Positions 1 through 6,677 of a DNA stretch of 20,725 nt are shown here, piece after piece. A program made the translations under genes and the position numbers. This stretch comes from JAVSMW01 sp032027005. Lineage in GTDB: Bacteria; Bacillota; Thermincolia; Thermincolales; UBA2595. The notes under the pieces are model-generated. The model was not told the origin of the DNA and searched no databases. It was given only the letters and a program-made list of their open reading frames with translations. How positions within the stretch are numbered: the stretch's first letter is position 1; each line of letters opens with the position of its first letter. The stretch spans positions 1-20,725 of the forward strand of contig JAVSMW010000014.1 of NCBI GenBank assembly GCA_032027005.1. Direction: 5' to 3'.

Positions 1-1
1 T

Positions 2-127
2 TATGGTTATACCAGAGAGTATCCTGTAGAACGTATGATGCGTGACGCCAAAATTACCGAGATTTACGAAGGGACCAGTGAAATTCAGCGCCTTGTGATT
101 GGCAATTGCTGCCTGAATGAGTTTTAA
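2..127 (+). CDS. Acyl-CoA dehydrogenase, C-terminal end only (partial)
   Basis: The window opens inside a gene; 41 codons and a TAA stop are visible. The last residues carry the acyl-CoA dehydrogenase C-terminal signature: MRDAKITEIYEGTSEIQR, in which the Glu of the YEGT motif is at the position of the catalytic base in short-chain acyl-CoA dehydrogenases. The same stretch in the complete dehydrogenase at 17586-18722 reads MRDAKITQIYEGTNQIQR, so the two are paralogues. Family knowledge: these flavoproteins introduce the alpha-beta double bond into acyl-CoA and pass electrons to electron-transferring flavoprotein. The next gene starts 16 bases downstream, which suggests one operon. The substrate cannot be judged from the fragment. 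The family call is secure. Confidence 0.9.
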   Translation, partial: YGYTREYPVERMMRDAKITEIYEGTSEIQRLVIGNCCLNEF

Positions 128-143
128 GCGAGGGAGAATTTAA

Positions 144-1205
144 ATGAAATTTGACATTATTGTTATCGGTGCCGGACCTGCCGGTCTGTGGGCGGCAAAG
201 ACAGCAGCTGATGCCGGTTTGAAGGTTGTAGTCCTGGAGGAAAACAATGCTGTGGGATTGCCAAAACACTGCAGCGGATGGCTGCTGGGCTGCGGAGATT
301 TTACTGAGCGGGTCTTCTCCATGGTCAAGGATGCTTTACCATATCAAAAGGTGAGCCGGTATAAAGTAATTGATGCCCTCACCGGTCAAGTTAAAGAAAA
401 CATCGAAGATACGGGCTGGGGCGGATACCTGATCCGGAGGGAACTGTTTGACCGGGAACTGGGTAGGATTGCTCTTATGTCCGGGGTGAAACTGCTGCTA
501 AACATTAAGGTCAAAGAATTGATCAGAGAAGACGGATGTGTCGTCGGGGTGAAAACATCATCAGTCAGTTTACCCGAGTTCAGGGCCAAGGTCACCATCT
601 GTGCTGATGGCGTTAAATCGGGAACCATTGCCGGATTTGCGCACAAAGAAATACCCAACGTACCTGAGGAAGAGCATTACGCCGGAGTTCAGCTTGAACT
701 GGTGAATGTTAAAGAAGTCAAGCCCGGGGAAATTGAGACCTACGAAAGTGAGGACCGGACACTGCATGGACGTGCTTTTTATCCCCACGGCTGGGGCATC
801 ACACTTTCTGCTTTTTCCTCAAGAAAGGCCTTTGAAGATCTGCGGGCAAGGCGGGATAACCTTCTTTCGAAAAAGCTGGCATCTGCTTATCCCGTATATG
901 CCGGCGGTTACCCCATGAGAAGAAGAATGGGGTTATACTATGAACACCTGGTAAAGGATGGAATTATATTCGTTGGAGACGCCTGCGGTTGTTCCGGGAT
1001 TATCCACGGCATGATAACTGGTTATTATGCCGCTATAGCGGCCAAAAAAGCGATTGAGCAGGATAATCTGAAAAATATCTACGAGTATGACAGCATCATT
1101 AAGAACTCTGATATCTATCGAAATCCCTTTTGCTATCATCATATCAATGAACATTATGGGTCTTACAAAACCTGGCTTGAAAGGTCCCGGGAAATCAGGG
1201 TCTAG
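144..1205 (+). CDS. FAD-dependent oxidoreductase, geranylgeranyl reductase / FixC-like
   Basis: A complete 353-residue flavoprotein. The N-terminus has the dinucleotide-binding motif GAGPAG at residues 9-14, with an acidic residue ending the second strand near residue 32. Next comes LPKHCSGW near residues 40-47, resembling the conserved P-x-x-C-x-G segment of the geranylgeranyl reductase family. Near residue 277 the FVGDACG segment is the second FAD-contact motif, followed by GIIHGMITG. A GCGAGGGAG ribosome site precedes the ATG. No membrane segment or ferredoxin cysteine cluster is evident. Members of this family reduce isoprenoid double bonds or act as FixC/ETF-dehydrogenase-like electron carriers. 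Lying 16 bases after an acyl-CoA dehydrogenase, an electron-transfer or enoyl-reducing role is plausible but inferred. Its C-terminus has a decayed second copy just downstream. Confidence 0.8.
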   Translation: MKFDIIVIGAGPAGLWAAKTAADAGLKVVVLEENNAVGLPKHCSGWLLGCGDFTERVFSMVKDALPYQKVSRYKVIDALTGQVKENIEDTGWGGYLIRRELFDRELGRIALMSGVKLLLNIKVKELIREDGCVVGVKTSSVSLPEFRAKVTICADGVKSGTIAGFAHKEIPNVPEEEHYAGVQLELVNVKEVKPGEIETYESEDRTLHGRAFYPHGWGITLSAFSSRKAFEDLRARRDNLLSKKLASAYPVYAGGYPMRRRMGLYYEHLVKDGIIFVGDACGCSGIIHGMITGYYAAIAAKKAIEQDNLKNIYEYDSIIKNSDIYRNPFCYHHINEHYGSYKTWLERSREIRV

Positions 1206-1208
1206 TAG

Positions 1209-1289
1209 TTTAGCTCAAGTATCATCCACGGCATGATTTCAGGGAATATAGAGGCAATATTTTGGAGCCGCAAAACAGAAAGTGTCTAA
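1209..1289 (+). pseudogene. Remnant of a second FAD-oxidoreductase C-terminus
   Basis: Right after the stop of the FAD oxidoreductase, with an extra TAG at 1206-1208, a 26-codon open stretch ends in TAA at 1287-1289. It encodes FSSSIIHGMISGNIEAIF followed by WSRKTESV. The intact protein upstream has GCSGIIHGMITGYYAAIA at its FAD-binding C-terminus, so seven consecutive residues (IIHGMI plus the following Ser/Thr-Gly context) match closely. There is no start codon or ribosome site. I read it as the remains of a tandem paralogue lost by deletion, or as a small segmental duplication. It is short, so chance cannot be fully excluded, but the nucleotide match (ATCCACGGCATGAT in both) supports common origin. 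Confidence 0.55.
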
Positions 1290-1318
1290 AAATCCTGACA
1301 TTTCTGGTTTAAAGGCGA

Positions 1319-1350
1319 AAAACCGACCTTTAATGGTCGGTTTTATTTAT
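1319..1350 (+). terminator. Rho-independent terminator after the FAD oxidoreductase operon
   Basis: A perfect 10-bp stem, AAAACCGACC at 1319-1328 and GGTCGGTTTT at 1335-1344, closes a six-base loop (TTTAAT) and runs into the T-rich tract TTTTATTTATT. It ends transcription of the leftmost operon and isolates it from the liv genes. Confidence 0.9.
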
Positions 1351-1390
1351 TAGAAACGTCATGATTATGAAACTCTCCCGCATGGAAATG

Positions 1391-1408
1391 TGTAATGCTT
1401 AAATTACA
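1391..1408. promoter_or_regulatory. Inverted repeat TGTAAT-N6-ATTACA, candidate operator
   Basis: Perfect 6-bp arms, TGTAAT (1391-1396) and ATTACA (1403-1408), are separated by GCTTAA. The 18-bp dyad, with arm centres about one helical turn apart, suits a dimeric winged-helix or TetR-type regulator. It lies between the terminator and the first liv gene. The cognate protein is unknown; the PaaX-family gene at 11019 is one candidate by location only. Confidence 0.35.
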
Positions 1409-1425
1409 ATTTATGACCGTTCAAG

Positions 1426-1439
1426 AATCATTAGTGATT
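1426..1439. promoter_or_regulatory. Inverted repeat AATCA-N4-TGATT, candidate operator
   Basis: Perfect 5-bp arms flank TTAG, within GAATCATTAGTGATTA. The GAATCA and TGATT halves resemble the TGATTC core described for PaaX sites in Escherichia coli, which makes this a possible target of the PaaX-family protein encoded at 11019. The resemblance is short and from memory, so the call is weak. Confidence 0.3.
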
Positions 1440-1459
1440 ATTAACGGAAGAACCATAGA

Positions 1460-1490
1460 TTGACTCAAGAAATTCTCCTATACTTAAAAT
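1460..1490 (+). promoter_or_regulatory. Weak candidate sigma-A promoter for the liv operon
   Basis: TTGACT (1460-1465) is a good -35 match. TAAAAT (1485-1490) is a possible -10, but the spacer is 19 bases; TATACT (1479-1484) is closer to consensus but only 13 bases away. Neither is ideal. It lies just downstream of the two inverted repeats, as expected for a regulated promoter. Confidence 0.2.
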
Positions 1491-1692
1491 ACCTCATTAA
1501 AATTTGCTAAAGATAATTTATGAGGAAAAACATTGCAGTATGGTTTGTATAATTATGCCACTGTATTTACTGAGAAAAAGGTTTCCGAGCAAATATTTTT
1601 CTAAAAGGAGGGGTCAGATTAACAGATTGTAGAGTTTTACAGATGTATGGCTTTACTGATTCCAATTTATTTTTAAAAGGAAGGTGAGAAAA

Positions 1693-2568
1693 GTGTTTGA
1701 ATTAACTATGGCAGGTTTAGCGGTTGGAAGTATCTATGCTTTACTGGCTTTGGGATATGTTTTAGTTTATAAATCTACAAAAGTATTTAATCTCGCTCAG
1801 GGAAGTTTGGTGTTGATAGGAGCATATCTCGCTTTTGCATTGTCTGAAAAGGGCGTACCTATTCTTTTGGCGATAATCATTAGTATTTTTGTAAATTTCT
1901 TATTAGGGTTTGTTGTTGAGAAATTATTTTTAAGGCCTATGCTGGGAAAGCCCTTACCTTCGTTATTGCTGTTAACCATTGGGCTTATGGAAACGGTTAA
2001 AGGAGTAGTAGGTATGATTTTTGGGAATTGGCCTAAACTTTATCCGCCTGTATTTCCCGCAGGAAACTTAAATTTATTTGGCAAGGATATAGCTTTGACT
2101 TATGTTTTTGTAGCAGCGGCGTCTTTGATTTTATACGCTGTATTTATATGGTTTTACCAAAAAAGTTCTCTTGGCCTGAACATGAGAGCAGTTGCAACCA
2201 ATCAGGACAGGGCCAGTTTAATGGGGATTAATGTAAAAAGAGTTTTCGCGCTAAGTTGGGGATTTGCGGGAGTTGTTGGAGCTATTGGTGGTGCCTTTTT
2301 AGCCGCACTGTTATTCCTCAATCTAACCCTGGATCTCTTTGCTTTCAGGGCCCTGCCGGCAGCATTGCTGGGCGGTGTTGACAGTGTCTTGGGTGCTTTG
2401 GTTGGGGGATTAATACTTGGGTTAGCGGAAAGTGTTATAGCTGGGGGAGTATTTGATCCTCTGCTTGGCGGTGGGACTAAAGAGGTTTTTGGCTATTTAG
2501 TAATGTTAGCAGTATTGTTTATCAGACCCTATGGACTATTTGGCACAGAGGAGATTGAGCGACTATGA
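1693..2568 (+). CDS. livH: Branched-chain amino acid-type ABC transporter permease LivH
   Basis: An integral membrane permease of 291 residues. The N-terminus, with MAGLAVGSIYALLALGYVLV and then NLAQGSLVLIGAY, is the classic LivH start. Hydrophobic helices follow throughout, and the cytoplasmic loop GLNMRAVATNQDRASLMGIN contains the EAA-like segment that contacts the ATPase. The C-terminus has the ALLGGVDSVLGALVGGLILG motif. I prefer GTG at 1693 over GTG at 1684: the ribosome site AAGGAAGGTGAG ends about five bases before 1693 but overlaps 1684. It pairs with livM through a 4-base ATGA overlap. Family members import branched-chain amino acids but also many aromatic and aliphatic acids or amides. 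The catabolic neighbours point to an acid substrate here, which is inference. Confidence 0.93.
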   Translation: MFELTMAGLAVGSIYALLALGYVLVYKSTKVFNLAQGSLVLIGAYLAFALSEKGVPILLAIIISIFVNFLLGFVVEKLFLRPMLGKPLPSLLLLTIGLMETVKGVVGMIFGNWPKLYPPVFPAGNLNLFGKDIALTYVFVAAASLILYAVFIWFYQKSSLGLNMRAVATNQDRASLMGINVKRVFALSWGFAGVVGAIGGAFLAALLFLNLTLDLFAFRALPAALLGGVDSVLGALVGGLILGLAESVIAGGVFDPLLGGGTKEVFGYLVMLAVLFIRPYGLFGTEEIERL

Positions 2569-3617
2569 GAAGTGGTTATTATAAAGTTGATTATTGGAAA
2601 GACAGGGAGTTATTCCCATATTTCGTTGATAAACTCGTGGTAATTGCTGTGGCTCTTATTATAGTTTTAGCACCTTTAATATTTGATGAATATATGATTC
2701 ACATGTTAAACTTATCGGCTATAGCCGTAATTGGTGCACTGGGACTAAATATTTTAATGGGATATACAGGTCAAATCTCCTTAGGACATGCCGGTTTTAT
2801 GGCAATTGGAGCATACACTACAGCCATTTTAGGTTCTCTGGTGCCTGGAATGCCCTCTTTGCTTTTGGTTGTTATTTCTGGAATTGTAACTTCTGTTGTT
2901 GGATGTATCGCTGCTATACCGGCTTTCCGCCTGAAAGGTTTATATCTTGCATTATCCACGTTGGGCTTATACTATATCTTAATGCTTATTATCGTCAAAG
3001 CAAGAACTGTTACTAACGGCGCCATTGGGCTTGAAACACCTAAATTTGATTTGTTTGGCTTGAAGATAGCAGATTCTGTGCAGTTTTATCCTATATTGGT
3101 AATGATGGCGTTATTAAGTTTAAAGGTCGCAAAAAATTTATTGAGGACGAAAACAGGCAGGGCATGGATGGCAATCCGTGACAGGGATTTAGCGGCAGAA
3201 GCTGTTGGAGTGAACTTGCGTCAGGGTAAAATTCACTCCTTCATAACGAGTTCATTTTACGTTGGGGTATCAGGCAGCTTGTTGGCATATTATACAGGTT
3301 TTATTACTCCTGAGAATTTTACACTAACAGTTACTATTAACTATGTAGCTATGGTAATAATTGGGGGTATGGGTACACTGGCAGGAGTGGTGGCAGGTGC
3401 CGTATTAGTAACTTTTTTACCTGTTTTGATACAATTTTTCACACAAACTTTACATTCTTTTCTGCCTTTTTTTGAGGTAGCCTCAACTTTACCATACCTG
3501 GAGAGGGTATGTTTCGGTCTGGCAATTGTGGTTGTATTGATTTATGAGCCTGATGGACTATTTGGAATATGGAAAACTTTTAAAAATTATCTGGTTAACT
3601 GGCCTTTCAAGTATTAG
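2565..3617 (+). CDS. livM: Branched-chain amino acid-type ABC transporter permease LivM
   Basis: The second membrane subunit, 350 residues. After a short hydrophilic leader (about residues 1-24) come several hydrophobic helices. The LivM hallmark GYTGQISLGHAGFMAIGAY sits near residues 66-84. The loop GRAWMAIRDRDLAAEAVGVN, near 201-220, is the ATPase-coupling segment. GGMGTLAGVVAGAVLVTFLP follows near 270, and the C-terminus ends in the common YEPDGLFGIW. The ATG overlaps the livH stop (ATGA), and GAGGAGATTGAG provides the ribosome site, so translation of the two permeases is coupled. It would form a heterodimeric channel with LivH. Confidence 0.93.
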   Translation: MRSGYYKVDYWKDRELFPYFVDKLVVIAVALIIVLAPLIFDEYMIHMLNLSAIAVIGALGLNILMGYTGQISLGHAGFMAIGAYTTAILGSLVPGMPSLLLVVISGIVTSVVGCIAAIPAFRLKGLYLALSTLGLYYILMLIIVKARTVTNGAIGLETPKFDLFGLKIADSVQFYPILVMMALLSLKVAKNLLRTKTGRAWMAIRDRDLAAEAVGVNLRQGKIHSFITSSFYVGVSGSLLAYYTGFITPENFTLTVTINYVAMVIIGGMGTLAGVVAGAVLVTFLPVLIQFFTQTLHSFLPFFEVASTLPYLERVCFGLAIVVVLIYEPDGLFGIWKTFKNYLVNWPFKY

Positions 3618-3727
3618 AAGAACATCAAAATACAGGAAGGAGGTTTAATATCACCGCTGTAACTGCGGAGAAACAACATGCTAATGGCAACCGGCCAACA
3701 AATATCAAAAAATTAAGGAGGAAAAGT

Positions 3728-4975
3728 ATGTTTAAAAAAAGCAAAATCGCAATGTATTTGGTGGTAGTTATGTTTTCTTTGGCCTTAGCAGGATGCGGAG
3801 GGAATAGTGAAAAGGCTAAAGAACCGGTTAAAAGCAGCGAACAAACCCAACAAACCCCAAAAGTTGCAGTCAGAGGTGTCACAGACAATAAGATTAAAAT
3901 TGGCGATGTTATTGATTTAAGCGGACCAACCGGTATTATGGGTGTTTCCCGGAAAGCTGCCATGGAATTATGGGTCAAAAAGGTAAATGACGCAGGTGGG
4001 ATCAATGGACGAATGATTGAGTACATAGTTGAAGACGGACAATATGATCCGGCCCGGGAGGTCAGCGCTTATACTAAGCTGCGTACCAAAGATGATGTCT
4101 TTACCGTGATTTCAAATTGGTCTTCCGGAACGGTTATGTCTCTTATGCCTCAGGTAGAGAAAGATAATAACATTTTTATGCCCCAGTCTGCAATAACCGG
4201 TGCGCTGGTGCCCGCGAAAAAATGGGTTTTCCATACCAGCCCGCCTTACGCAACTTGGTATAATGCTATGTTAGATTATGCAGTAAAGCTAGCTCCTGGG
4301 AAAAAACTAGGAATAATGTTCCCTGATACTCCCTACGGTCATGATGGTTTGAGCGTGATTGAAAAAAGAGCTAAAGAAAAAGGAGTAGAATTGGTTAAAG
4401 AAGTTGTAAGCTTTACCGATATCGATGCTACGTCTCAAATATCTAATTTAAAGAAAGCAGATGTTGGCGCTGCATTATTGGTAGGAAATACTCAGTCGAC
4501 AGCTGTTATTTTCAAGGCGGCAGATCAATTGAATTTTGATAAACCATTTATAATGAACGCAAATTGCACTGAACCGGCGCTGATTGACCTTGCCGGGAAT
4601 ACAAAAGCTATCAAACGAGCTTTAGGCATTCAGGCTACAGCAACATTTACGGAGGATGTACCTGGTATCAAAGAATTGAAAGAGTTAGCTGAAAAGGCCG
4701 GCTTAAAGAAAAGCGTTTATGAAAGCATGTGGTTTGTACTGCCTTGGACCCAAGCGCTTTTGTTAGAGGATGCATTTAAAAAAGCCGGTGATGATTTGAG
4801 TGCAGAAAATGTACGTAACCAAATTGAAAATACCAAGGATTTTGATACAAAAGGCTTGATGGATAAATTTAGTTTTTCTCCTGACAAACATTATGGTTCC
4901 GAATCCGTTAAATTTGTAAAAGTTAACCTGGAAACCAAACAATTTGAACCGGCTTCAGAGTGGTTTCGCCCGTAA
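3728..4975 (+). CDS. livK: ABC transporter substrate-binding lipoprotein, LivK type
   Basis: A 415-residue extracytoplasmic binding protein. The N-terminus has lysines, a hydrophobic core and the lipobox LALAGC, giving a lipid-anchored Cys23, followed by a Lys/Glu/Gln-rich linker. The mature part starts with the periplasmic-binding type 1 pattern KIGDVIDLSGPTGIMGVSRK. DAGGINGRMIEYIVEDGQYDP follows, typical of LivK/urea/amide-binding proteins. It ends without a membrane anchor, as expected for a lipoprotein of a Gram-positive cell. The ribosome site AAGGAGGAAAAGT is near-consensus. About 110 bases separate it from livM, including another strong ribosome-site sequence at 3635-3643 with no start. 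The binding protein sets substrate specificity; sequence alone does not tell which acid or amino acid is bound. Confidence 0.9.
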   Translation: MFKKSKIAMYLVVVMFSLALAGCGGNSEKAKEPVKSSEQTQQTPKVAVRGVTDNKIKIGDVIDLSGPTGIMGVSRKAAMELWVKKVNDAGGINGRMIEYIVEDGQYDPAREVSAYTKLRTKDDVFTVISNWSSGTVMSLMPQVEKDNNIFMPQSAITGALVPAKKWVFHTSPPYATWYNAMLDYAVKLAPGKKLGIMFPDTPYGHDGLSVIEKRAKEKGVELVKEVVSFTDIDATSQISNLKKADVGAALLVGNTQSTAVIFKAADQLNFDKPFIMNANCTEPALIDLAGNTKAIKRALGIQATATFTEDVPGIKELKELAEKAGLKKSVYESMWFVLPWTQALLLEDAFKKAGDDLSAENVRNQIENTKDFDTKGLMDKFSFSPDKHYGSESVKFVKVNLETKQFEPASEWFRP

Positions 4976-5006
4976 AAATAATAATTAATTGTGAGGAATG
5001 ATTAAG

Positions 5007-5798
5007 ATGCTGAAAGTTCAAAACATAGAATTAGTGTACAGCGATGTGATTAATGCAGTAAAGAGTTCTTCCTTACAAGTTTCTGAAGGTCAAATTGTAA
5101 CCTTGCTTGGGCCTAATGGAGCGGGCAAAACGAGCCTTTTGCGGGCTATTTCAGGCATCCTCAGATCCCAGAATGCTGAAATTACTGGGGGTGAGGTTTA
5201 TATGGGAGATACCAAAATCAGTGGTCTTTCACCAGAAGAAATTTTTAAACAAGGTATCTTTTTAATTCCTGAAGGCGGGGGTTTATTCGAGGATTTAACA
5301 ACACAGGAAAATTTGCGGATAGGGTTGACAAATGCCAGTGGCAGTCAGGTGAAAGAAGGGATAGAAAAGGTTTGGAAATGGTTTCCGAACCTAGAGAAAA
5401 GAGCAAACATCAGGGCCGGTTACCTGAGCGGGGGCGAGCAGCAAATGCTCGCCCTCGGAAGGGCCATGCTTGTAAGACCAAAGATACTTATGCTTGATGA
5501 GCCATCACTTGGTCTGGCACCACTGATAGTTGAGGAGCTTTTTGCTTTTATTAAACGTCTTAACTCTGAAGAGGGCTTATCTATATTATTGGTTGAACAA
5601 AATGCTCGAAAAGCTTTGGAGGTTGCGTCATATGGCTACATTATGGAAAACGGGAAAATTGTCTTTGACGCACCAGCGGTCGAGTTAGTCCAGGATAAAG
5701 AAATCCAGGAATTTTATCTTGGCACCGGTAAAGAAGAAAAGAAAAGAAACTACAGAGAAGTAAAGCACTTTAAGCGAAAGAAAAGGTGGTTGTCTTGA
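5007..5798 (+). CDS. livF: ABC transporter ATP-binding protein LivF
   Basis: A nucleotide-binding subunit of about 263 residues. Walker A GPNGAGKT is at residues 35-42, the signature reads LSGGEQQMLALGRAM, and Walker B is ILMLDEPSLGLAP, followed by LLVEQNA, as usual in LivF. I start it at ATG 5007 rather than ATG 4998, because the ribosome site TGAGGA abuts 4998 but lies nine bases from 5007, and the resulting MLKVQNIELVY matches typical LivF starts. Unusually, the protein continues past the normal end (near FYLGTGKE) with a Lys/Arg-rich tail of about 20 residues that runs into the next gene. The livG start overlaps its stop codon, and here livF precedes livG, the reverse of the common order. 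Confidence 0.92.
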   Translation: MLKVQNIELVYSDVINAVKSSSLQVSEGQIVTLLGPNGAGKTSLLRAISGILRSQNAEITGGEVYMGDTKISGLSPEEIFKQGIFLIPEGGGLFEDLTTQENLRIGLTNASGSQVKEGIEKVWKWFPNLEKRANIRAGYLSGGEQQMLALGRAMLVRPKILMLDEPSLGLAPLIVEELFAFIKRLNSEEGLSILLVEQNARKALEVASYGYIMENGKIVFDAPAVELVQDKEIQEFYLGTGKEEKKRNYREVKHFKRKKRWLS

Positions 5799-6655
5799 AC
5801 ACAAATACAAAAAGACAAAGCATTGTGCCTCACTATTGGAACAGAAGGAATAAAGTCTTGCCTTCCTTTACAAAGTATCATGATTCCAAGGGTCAAAACT
5901 GTTTAAAAGTGGAAGGGATTAAACTGCATTTTGGCGGAGTTGTAGCAGTGAATAACGTTTCTTTTGAGGTTAACCAGGGGGAAATTCTTGCTTTGGTAGG
6001 ACCAAACGGAGCGGGGAAATCCAGCTTGTTGAATTGTGTTAATGGTGTTTATCATCCTCAAAAAGGCCGGGTATTTTTTCAAGGTGAGGACATCTCAAAA
6101 CTTTCACCGGACAGGCGGGCTGCTAAGGGAATTGGGCGGAGTTTCCAGCGATTAGCCTTGTTCACTGGAATGAGTGTTTTAGACAACATCATGGTTGGCC
6201 GGCATTTATACATTAAATCAGGGTTATTAAGTAATGCCCTTTATTGGGGCAAGGGATTAAACGAGGATATAAGGCACCAAAGTTTAGCTGAAGAGATTAT
6301 CGAATTTTTGGAAATTGAACACCTGCGCGATTATCCTGTAGGAGAGTTGTCTTATGGGCTTCAGAAAAGAGTGGAGTTTGGCAGGGCCTTGGCTTTGGAT
6401 CCCAAGTTGCTTATATTGGATGAACCGGTGGCCGGCATGAATCTTGAGGAAAAAGAAGATATAGCCCGATTTATTATGGATATAAAAGAAGAAATTGGCC
6501 CCGCAATAATTATGGTTGAACATGAGCTTGATTTGGTGCTGGATATCTCAGACAGAGTGATGGTCATGAATTTTGGAAAAAAAATTGCCGATGACAGGCC
6601 ACAAGCAGTTATGAAAGTTCCAGAAGTGGTTGAAGCATACTTGGGTAAAAAATAA
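5795..6655 (+). CDS. livG: ABC transporter ATP-binding protein LivG
   Basis: The second nucleotide-binding subunit, about 286 residues. The LivG core starts at LKVEGIKLHFGGVVAVNNVS. Walker A GPNGAGKS is near residues 69-76, then GIGRSFQRLALF, the signature ELSYGLQKRVEFGRAL, Walker B LLILDEPVAGMN and H-loop MVEHELD. I choose TTG 5795: the ribosome site AAAAGGTGG sits five bases upstream and the TTGA overlap with the livF stop is a normal coupling arrangement. GTG 5786 would be inside the ribosome site. The roughly 36 residues before the ABC core are longer than usual and rich in Lys, Arg and Asn. With LivF it should power import through LivHM. Confidence 0.92.
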   Translation: MNTNTKRQSIVPHYWNRRNKVLPSFTKYHDSKGQNCLKVEGIKLHFGGVVAVNNVSFEVNQGEILALVGPNGAGKSSLLNCVNGVYHPQKGRVFFQGEDISKLSPDRRAAKGIGRSFQRLALFTGMSVLDNIMVGRHLYIKSGLLSNALYWGKGLNEDIRHQSLAEEIIEFLEIEHLRDYPVGELSYGLQKRVEFGRALALDPKLLILDEPVAGMNLEEKEDIARFIMDIKEEIGPAIIMVEHELDLVLDISDRVMVMNFGKKIADDRPQAVMKVPEVVEAYLGKK

Positions 6656-6677
6656 GCCGAGGTTTGGAGGTGACATT

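Larger units (their letters stand above)
1206..1692. other. Non-coding interval upstream of the liv operon
   Basis: About 490 bases without an intact gene. In order it holds the oxidoreductase remnant (1209-1289), the terminator (1319-1350), two operator-like inverted repeats (1391-1408 and 1426-1439), a weak TTGACT/TAAAAT promoter candidate (1460-1490), an isolated TATAAT at 1548-1553 without a -35 partner, and an orphan strong ribosome-site sequence AAAGGAGGGG (1604-1613) with no start codon at a usable distance. The segment is visibly AT-rich compared with the gene on its left. It must contain the promoter of the liv operon, because the preceding operon is terminated. Confidence 0.7.

Noticed and set aside
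1548..1553. Perfect TATAAT as the liv promoter -10
   Set aside because: No acceptable -35 exists at 16-18 bases (the sequence there is A-rich) and the nearest TTGCAG is only 9 bases away.
1643..1687. Small open frame MYGFTDSNLFLKGR ahead of livH
   Set aside because: Only 14 codons, no ribosome site before its ATG, no recognisable pattern; it merely overlaps the livH ribosome site.
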